From assembly GCA_902541365.1 (NCBI GenBank), contig CACBQK010000008.1:1-38849 (forward strand): DNA of 38,849 nt, written 5' to 3'. Numbering within the stretch: position 1 is the stretch's first letter; every line of letters starts with the position of its first letter. Position numbers and translations under genes: made by a program. Below, piece by piece: positions 34,677-38,849 of this stretch. The stretch comes from an uncultured SAR86 cluster bacterium. Its GTDB lineage: Bacteria; Pseudomonadota; Gammaproteobacteria; Magnimaribacterales; D2472. Under the pieces are notes generated by a model. It did not search any database and had not been told where the DNA came from. It worked only from the letters and a program-made list of their open reading frames with translations.

Positions 34677-35009
34677 CTAAATATTTCTTAACAATTTAAA
34701 GCGCCAATACAATAAAAAAGCAAGGATTGAATATGCAAATATAGCCAAATGTTTAACTATTGGTAAAGATATAAATCTTCCTAGCCATTGATAACCATTT
34801 GTTCTATTCCAAACATAAATAAATGCATCAACGCCTTCCAATTCTTCACCATCAGGAAAGATAACATGCAATCTTTTTAAATACTTATCATCCATTTCAC
34901 TACAGTCAGAAAATTCTAATGATGATCTTTTTTTATAATGTTGAATTTCAAAATTACAAATTCCGCATTTTTCATTAAAAAGAACTTTGCCATTAATTTC
35001 TAAGTTCAA
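34677..35009 (-). CDS. DCC-family (DUF393/YuxK) thiol protein
   Basis: A 110-residue protein of the DUF393 family named for its Asp-Cys-Cys motif. Here the motif reads FNEKCGIC (about 11-18), with Glu-Lys before the first Cys. VIFPDGEELEGVDAFIYVW and WLGRFISLPIVKHLAIFAYSIL are typical of the family, whose end is a hydrophobic helix. Predicted disulfide oxidoreductase-like role, unproven. Start is TTG at 35009: an in-frame TAG lies directly upstream, so no earlier start exists. The TTG overlaps the TGA stop of a 36-residue membrane protein gene (TTGA). Confidence 0.85.
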   Translation of the reverse strand: MNLEINGKVLFNEKCGICNFEIQHYKKRSSLEFSDCSEMDDKYLKRLHVIFPDGEELEGVDAFIYVWNRTNGYQWLGRFISLPIVKHLAIFAYSILAFLLYWRFKLLRNI

Positions 35010-35116
35010 CTAACAACTCCAAAATAAACAAACACTGACCAAAGACTGAAATAAACAATTGCGCCAAGCGCTAAACCAATTATTATTGTTGAAATTTTTA
35101 TAAATGCTTTTTTCAT
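35006..35116 (-). CDS. 36-residue single-span membrane protein
   Basis: A short frame from ATG at 35116 to TGA: a Lys-rich start (MKKAFIKIS) and one hydrophobic helix (TIIIGLALGAIVYFSLW), a positive-inside topology typical of real small membrane proteins. Its TGA overlaps the TTG start of the DCC gene by two bases, the reading that explains that unusual start. No clear ribosome-binding site is visible. No family is recognised. Likely a genuine small gene missed by length filters. Confidence 0.6.
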   Translation of the reverse strand: MKKAFIKISTIIIGLALGAIVYFSLWSVFVYFGVVS

Positions 35117-35209
35117 AATAATGTAATGATATCAAAAGTGATAATATCTCACTATGAGAATGAATTGTTCAGTACTATATTTGACTATATAAATGTTTGT
35201 AAATTTAGA

Positions 35210-35749
35210 ATGAAAAATTTGCTAATTTTATCTTTAAGTTTTTTTATTCTTACGTCGTGTGAAGTTTCACAATCGGAAAATGTTTACACTCCACCGAATA
35301 ATAAAATAAAGCCAATTGAAAATCTTATCTATTACACTGATGTAAATTCATTAGAAATTATTAAAACTAAAATAAAAGAGATTCTTATGATCAATCAAAA
35401 TAATATTATTATGATTGAACCTGAAGAAATAAGTAGTTTTATTGATTGTGGATATATGAATAATGAAATATATGTTGATTATATAAATAGAATTTTTAAT
35501 TCATCTTTAACTATTAAAATTATCTTTCTAGATCAAAAACTCGACGATAGAAAAGCACTTTATATTGATTTTGATTACATATTTAAATCGAAGGAAACTG
35601 GAACTACCTGGCGTTTTTCAACAAAAAAATCAAAAGATCTTTTAGTTGGTAATCCTGTTTACGATGATAATCCTTACAGAGCATGTTCATCAAAACAAAA
35701 AATTGAGACTAAATTAAAAAATGTTCTAGAATATCAACTAAAATTTTAA
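35210..35749 (+). CDS. Lipoprotein of unknown function
   Basis: A 179-residue protein with signal MKNLLILSLSFFI and lipobox LTSC, so it is predicted to be a lipoprotein exported by the Lol pathway if sorted outward. The frame opens at 35126, but the ATG at 35210 begins the signal sequence. The mature part is acidic/Ile-rich, includes the pattern YIDFDYIFKSKETGTTWRFS and ends with a Lys-rich segment. Two cysteines beyond the lipobox (in IDCGYMNN and RACSSK) could form a disulfide. No family is recognised. It leads a three-gene plus-strand unit with the two small genes that follow. Confidence 0.7.
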   Translation: MKNLLILSLSFFILTSCEVSQSENVYTPPNNKIKPIENLIYYTDVNSLEIIKTKIKEILMINQNNIIMIEPEEISSFIDCGYMNNEIYVDYINRIFNSSLTIKIIFLDQKLDDRKALYIDFDYIFKSKETGTTWRFSTKKSKDLLVGNPVYDDNPYRACSSKQKIETKLKNVLEYQLKF

Positions 35750-35752
35750 ACA

Positions 35753-35914
35753 ATGACTAAATTTCTTCTTTCAATACCGTTTTTCTATGCAATACTGATG
35801 TTTGTGTCAATCAGCAAACAAGACAGCTGGAGCACCAATCTTTTTTCTAAGATCCTTATATATCTAATGATTCTTATTTGCTGTTTAGCTATTTTTGGTA
35901 TTTGGTACCTTTGA
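35753..35914 (+). CDS. 53-residue two-span membrane protein
   Basis: A short frame starting ATG 3 nt after the lipoprotein stop. Two hydrophobic segments (FLLSIPFFYAILMFVSI and ILIYLMILICCLAIFGIWYL) are separated by the polar loop SKQDSWSTNLFSK. Its TGA (35912-35914) overlaps the TTG start of the next gene as TTGA. Position, spacing and coupling support a real gene; the family is unknown. Confidence 0.65.
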   Translation: MTKFLLSIPFFYAILMFVSISKQDSWSTNLFSKILIYLMILICCLAIFGIWYL

Positions 35915-36225
35915 ACAAGCTAATTTTCTTTGTATTTCTATCATTATCTATTCAAGCAAAGGATTTAAGTCTTCAGTGTGAAAATATAAAAAAAGCTGAA
36001 GATACTCATGGACTAATAATTAAATATCAAAAAAAACAATTTTTGTTTAAAGAAAATATCTATCTATTTAATAGTTATAGAGAAAATGAAATTTTTGCCC
36101 AACGTCGAACTATTTTTTTAAATTCATTCTTAGAATTTAATCAAAAAACATATGTGTTAATTGAAGTAAATTCATGGATCCATAAAATCACAAAAAATGA
36201 ATTTATCTGCAGGGTTGTTAATTGA
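35911..36225 (+). CDS. Small secreted protein of unknown function
   Basis: A 104-residue protein whose best start is TTG at 35911, giving the signal peptide MNKLIFFVFLSLSIQA, cleaved before KDL. An earlier TTG at 35878 would start in the middle of the preceding gene and place 11 extra residues before the signal. The mature part is basic and Phe/Asn-rich with two cysteines (LQCEN and FICRV), which may pair in the periplasm. No family is recognised. Its tail overlaps the convergent esterase gene by 8 nt. Confidence 0.6.
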   Translation: MNKLIFFVFLSLSIQAKDLSLQCENIKKAEDTHGLIIKYQKKQFLFKENIYLFNSYRENEIFAQRRTIFLNSFLEFNQKTYVLIEVNSWIHKITKNEFICRVVN

Positions 36226-37138
36226 TTACTAAGTATTCAAGAACGCCATCAAATCTTGATCCAAACTCGGATGCATAATGATCATAACCATCAAAGACTA
36301 TATATTTATAGTCTTTTGATTTTGAATCTAGTATTTTATTAACTCTTCTTTGTGGTGTGCCATAGAGGGAATCTAAACCAATCGTTCCATGATCGAAATA
36401 TATTTTTTGATCATCGATATTAGTAATATTGTCCTCAATATAAGAAATAATCGCATTTGCAGTGTCATCATCACCATCTATTTTTCCAACAAGGGGTAAT
36501 AAAAAATATTCTAATGGTTTTATTCCAACCCAGTGAGTAGAAATGCAGCCGGCAAATCCAAATAGATCAGGGTGTTCTATTAAGGCATTTAATGCAGAAA
36601 GACCGCCCATGCTTGCACCAATGATTCCTAAATTCTTATTATTCAATGAGATATCAAACCTTTCTTCTACAAATGGAATAACATCTTCAGTTAGGAATTC
36701 TAAATAGTATAGATTATTGTTATTTACCCATTCTTGATAACGTCTTTTCTTAAAACCACTATCAAAGTAGGGAATTGATTCTTTTGGAAAATACTCAGCA
36801 TATCTTTTAGTTTCATCAACAAAAAATCGATTACCTTTTTTTGCGCTGTGTATACCAATTATGACAAAATTTAATTCATTTTCATTCAAATTCATTTGTT
36901 CAATCTTTTCATCAATGCCCCACTCCATGTTATGCCAGCTTTCAGCAGCGTTAAATAGCTCCTCTCCATCATTCATAAAAATAAACAATGTATCTGAATC
37001 AATTATTTTATTATTTGGATAATATATTTGAATTTTTCTTGTATCATAATCTGACTCAATTACAAAATTCTCTAACTCACCAAATGAAACATCTGAGAAG
37101 CTATTTAAAGATAGAAATAATAATAGAAGTATCCTCAA
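36218..37138 (-). CDS. Secreted esterase-like alpha/beta hydrolase (putative esterase family)
   Basis: A 306-residue protein of the esterase D/enterobactin-esterase-like group. Signal MRILLLLFLSLNSFS is followed by the mature enzyme, probably periplasmic. Family patterns are LFIFMNDGEELFN, FVIIGIHS, EDVIPFVEERFDI, the nucleophile elbow GASMGGL (S176) and the His in FDGYDHYASEF. The substrate is unknown (sugar or siderophore esters are known for the group). The start is TTG at 37138: an in-frame TGA lies four codons upstream with no ATG between, and the TTG overlaps the stop of a 57-residue gene as TTGA. Confidence 0.8.
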   Translation of the reverse strand: MRILLLLFLSLNSFSDVSFGELENFVIESDYDTRKIQIYYPNNKIIDSDTLFIFMNDGEELFNAAESWHNMEWGIDEKIEQMNLNENELNFVIIGIHSAKKGNRFFVDETKRYAEYFPKESIPYFDSGFKKRRYQEWVNNNNLYYLEFLTEDVIPFVEERFDISLNNKNLGIIGASMGGLSALNALIEHPDLFGFAGCISTHWVGIKPLEYFLLPLVGKIDGDDDTANAIISYIEDNITNIDDQKIYFDHGTIGLDSLYGTPQRRVNKILDSKSKDYKYIVFDGYDHYASEFGSRFDGVLEYLVIN

Positions 37139-37308
37139 AATATTCTCTCAATAAAAGGATATAAATAATAAGCCGTCACACCTGAAATAATTAAAAGGCT
37201 ATACCAAAAAATTCTTGGTCTAGCATTTGGCAAAAAGTTACCTGTTTGATGCAATAATCCGAAAAAAATTACAAAAATCCAAAATAATATTACTTCACCG
37301 TAACCCAT
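37135..37308 (-). CDS. 57-residue two-span membrane protein
   Basis: A short frame from ATG at 37308 to TGA at 37135. Two hydrophobic segments (VILFWIFVIFFGLLH and WYSLLIISGVTAYYLYPF) flank the polar linker QTGNFLPNARPRI. It begins 3 nt after the stop of the 70-residue gene and its stop overlaps the esterase start by two bases. The double coupling supports a real, unannotated gene. No family is recognised. Confidence 0.65.
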   Translation of the reverse strand: MGYGEVILFWIFVIFFGLLHQTGNFLPNARPRIFWYSLLIISGVTAYYLYPFIERIF

Positions 37309-37311
37309 TTT

Positions 37312-37524
37312 TTAGAAAATCTTGTTATACAAAAAGAATACTGCTCCACCCACTGCCCACTGAAATACAGTAACCAAGAAAACCGATAATAAATAATAAA
37401 TTACATCTTTAATTTTAGGAGTTAAAAAAATATTTTTAAAACTCTCAACCGTGGTAAGAATTATCATCGATATTCCTACTGTAATGATCATACTTACATA
37501 AACTAAAGTATCTTGAATTTCCAT
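37312..37524 (-). CDS. 70-residue two-span membrane protein
   Basis: A 70-residue protein with two hydrophobic segments (LVYVSMIITVGISMIIL and YYLLSVFLVTVFQWAVGGAVFFL) separated by a short charged loop. An AAGGAGGA ribosome-binding site (37531-37538) lies just before the ATG, after the GGT stop at 37541. Not recognised as a named family. It is the second gene of the unit GGT - 70 aa - 57 aa - esterase. Confidence 0.75.
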   Translation of the reverse strand: MEIQDTLVYVSMIITVGISMIILTTVESFKNIFLTPKIKDVIYYLLSVFLVTVFQWAVGGAVFFLYNKIF

Positions 37525-37540
37525 TATAAATCCTCCTTAA

Positions 37541-38849
37541 CTAATAACCGCTTGCATGTCCGTCTTTTCTACTCTCAGATGCACCATAATACACCCCATC
37601 AACTCTCATAATTGCTTGATAACCACCATAACCACCTTTTTCGTCTTTAAGATTATGTCCTAATTTCATTAGTTCACTTCGCACTTGGTTATCGATGCCA
37701 GATTCAAGACTGAGAAATCCACCATTTATCATGGTTTCTCCAGTGGGTTCTGATGATCCAAAATGTCTTATACGTGGAGCATCTCCTGCTTCTTGAAGAT
37801 TCATTTGAAAATCTACAATATTTACAACGATTTGGGCATGCCCTTGAGGTTGCATCCCTCCACCCATTAATCCAAAACTTATAAATGGCTTGTCATCTTT
37901 GGTAATAAATGCAGGAATAATTGTATGAAATGGTCTTTTGCCACCTTCTAAGCTGTTACGATGTTTTGGATCTAAATTAAACATTTCTCCTCTATCTTGA
38001 AGCATAAAACCAAGATTTGGAGGAACCATACCTGAACCCATACCTCGATAATTACTTTGAATGAGTGAAACCATATTTCCATCTTTATCAGCAACTGTCA
38101 TATAGATGGTGTCGCCATTTTCAAAAATACCAGTGTCATAGGTGGATGCAGCTTTTTTAAGATCAATTAATTTATTTCTCTCTAATGCATATTCTTCAGA
38201 AATTAGTTCTTCAACAGGCACATCAGCAAAATTCATATCAGCATAGTATTTTGCTCTATCTTCATAGGCTAATTTCTTTGCTTCTGTAAAGATATGAATA
38301 TATTCAGCAGAGTTATGTCCCATATTAGAAATATCATATTGCTCAAGAATATTTAGTATTTGCAGAGCAGCAATACCTTGGCCATTTGGTGGTAATTCCC
38401 AAACATCAAAACCTCTATAATTAGATGAAACTGGAGTAATCCACTCAGGTTGGTAATTTTTGAGATCATCTTCTGAGAGAAAACCGCCTTGCTCAGTTAT
38501 GAATTTTGAAATTATTTTAGCTATATCACCTTTATAAAAACTCTCTCCATAGGATTTTGCAATTTCTTTGTAGGTATTGGCTAAACCCTTATTTACGAAA
38601 ACATCACCTTTTTTGAGAGCATCACCATTTGGCATCCATACATCTTTAAAATTTGGATAATCTTTATATCTCTCAGATGACAATTGAAGATAATAGCCAA
38701 CTACCTCAGTTATTGGAAACCCATTATCTGCATAGTAAATAGCGTTAGTAAATAACTCATCAAAAGAGTTTTTACCAAAGCGTTTATGAAGTGCAGTCCA
38801 ACCAGCAACAGCTCCTGGAACAGTAACTGGTAAAGGACCATATGGTGGA
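37541..38849 (-). CDS. Gamma-glutamyltransferase family enzyme, C-terminal part (5' end outside window)
   Basis: The frame is open through the right edge, so the start lies outside; about 435 residues are visible. Upstream of the first possible start codon the frame still reads family sequence (PPYGPLPVTVPGAVAGW). The GGT fold is clear: AYEDRAKYYAD, the autoprocessing/nucleophile Thr in GDTIYMTVADKDGN (codon 38108-38110), GSGMVPPNLGFMLQDRG and FGLMGGGMQPQGHAQ. These are Ntn-hydrolases, usually periplasmic, that cut gamma-glutamyl bonds in glutathione or related amides. The nucleophile context TIYM differs from the TTHF of classic GGT, as in the GGT-like acylase branch. It leads the minus-strand unit with two small membrane proteins and the esterase. 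Confidence 0.93.
   Translation of the reverse strand, partial: PPYGPLPVTVPGAVAGWTALHKRFGKNSFDELFTNAIYYADNGFPITEVVGYYLQLSSERYKDYPNFKDVWMPNGDALKKGDVFVNKGLANTYKEIAKSYGESFYKGDIAKIISKFITEQGGFLSEDDLKNYQPEWITPVSSNYRGFDVWELPPNGQGIAALQILNILEQYDISNMGHNSAEYIHIFTEAKKLAYEDRAKYYADMNFADVPVEELISEEYALERNKLIDLKKAASTYDTGIFENGDTIYMTVADKDGNMVSLIQSNYRGMGSGMVPPNLGFMLQDRGEMFNLDPKHRNSLEGGKRPFHTIIPAFITKDDKPFISFGLMGGGMQPQGHAQIVVNIVDFQMNLQEAGDAPRIRHFGSSEPTGETMINGGFLSLESGIDNQVRSELMKLGHNLKDEKGGYGGYQAIMRVDGVYYGASESRKDGHASGY

Noticed and set aside
1-38849. Mobile elements, CRISPR arrays, prophage or integrated islands
   Set aside because: No transposase, integrase, direct-repeat array or long inverted repeat was seen, and base composition looks even along the window.

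Overview
The window is AT-rich (by eye about one third G+C), gap-poor, Gram-negative bacterial DNA. Lipid A flippase/kinase, KDO activation, LolCD-type lipoprotein export, MurB, ETF/ETF:quinone oxidoreductase, ferrochelatase and a family-M14 peptidase point to a streamlined marine gammaproteobacterium; a SAR86-like lineage is my best inference, not something the sequence proves. There is no insertion sequence, phage gene, CRISPR array or rRNA. The one RNA gene is tRNA-Ser(UGA). Both ends cut through genes: an M14 carboxypeptidase at the left and a gamma-glutamyltransferase at the right.

Layout. 1-7.4 kb: end of the M14 peptidase and its bidirectional terminator, two small secreted proteins (a cupin and an unknown), an oxaloacetate decarboxylase/pyruvate carboxylase B-type carboxyltransferase lacking its biotin domain, a YeiH-type transporter, a TolB-like/TPR membrane protein, a DUF1295 enzyme and a hypothetical protein. 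7.4-12.8 kb: an Ala-rich membrane protein in its own transcription unit, thiD, a queuosine-precursor transporter, and etfB-etfA divergent from the ETF:quinone oxidoreductase gene. 12.8-15.5 kb: a DUF885 metallopeptidase and a CtlX-like amidinohydrolase.

15.5-28.9 kb is an uninterrupted minus-strand run of 13 genes with gaps of at most 18 nt: trpS, MFS, hemH, a DECR-like dehydrogenase, aldehyde dehydrogenase, lolC/E-like, lolD, exbB, exbD, a fused msbA::lpxK, kdsB, murB and a LysE-family exporter. This is an envelope-assembly operon: KdsB activates KDO, the LpxK part phosphorylates the lipid A precursor, the MsbA part flips the product, the Lol proteins release lipoproteins, and MurB makes a peptidoglycan precursor. 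The fusion of kinase and flippase in one 922-residue reading frame is the most striking feature.

28.9-38.8 kb holds a DUF349 protein, a GPH-type MFS transporter, an alpha/beta hydrolase, a hotdog thioesterase, tRNA-Ser, a photolyase/cryptochrome, a DCC-type CxxC protein, and then an accessory segment (35.0-37.5 kb) of small membrane, lipo- and secreted proteins, several too short for ordinary gene calling, followed by an esterase and the GGT gene. Two general habits stand out: first genes of transcription units often have a -10-like box ending 6-7 nt before the ATG and no Shine-Dalgarno (candidate leaderless mRNAs), while several internal genes carry GGAGG; and several genes begin with TTG overlapping the upstream stop as TTGA. 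No gene-free stretch exceeds 300 bases.
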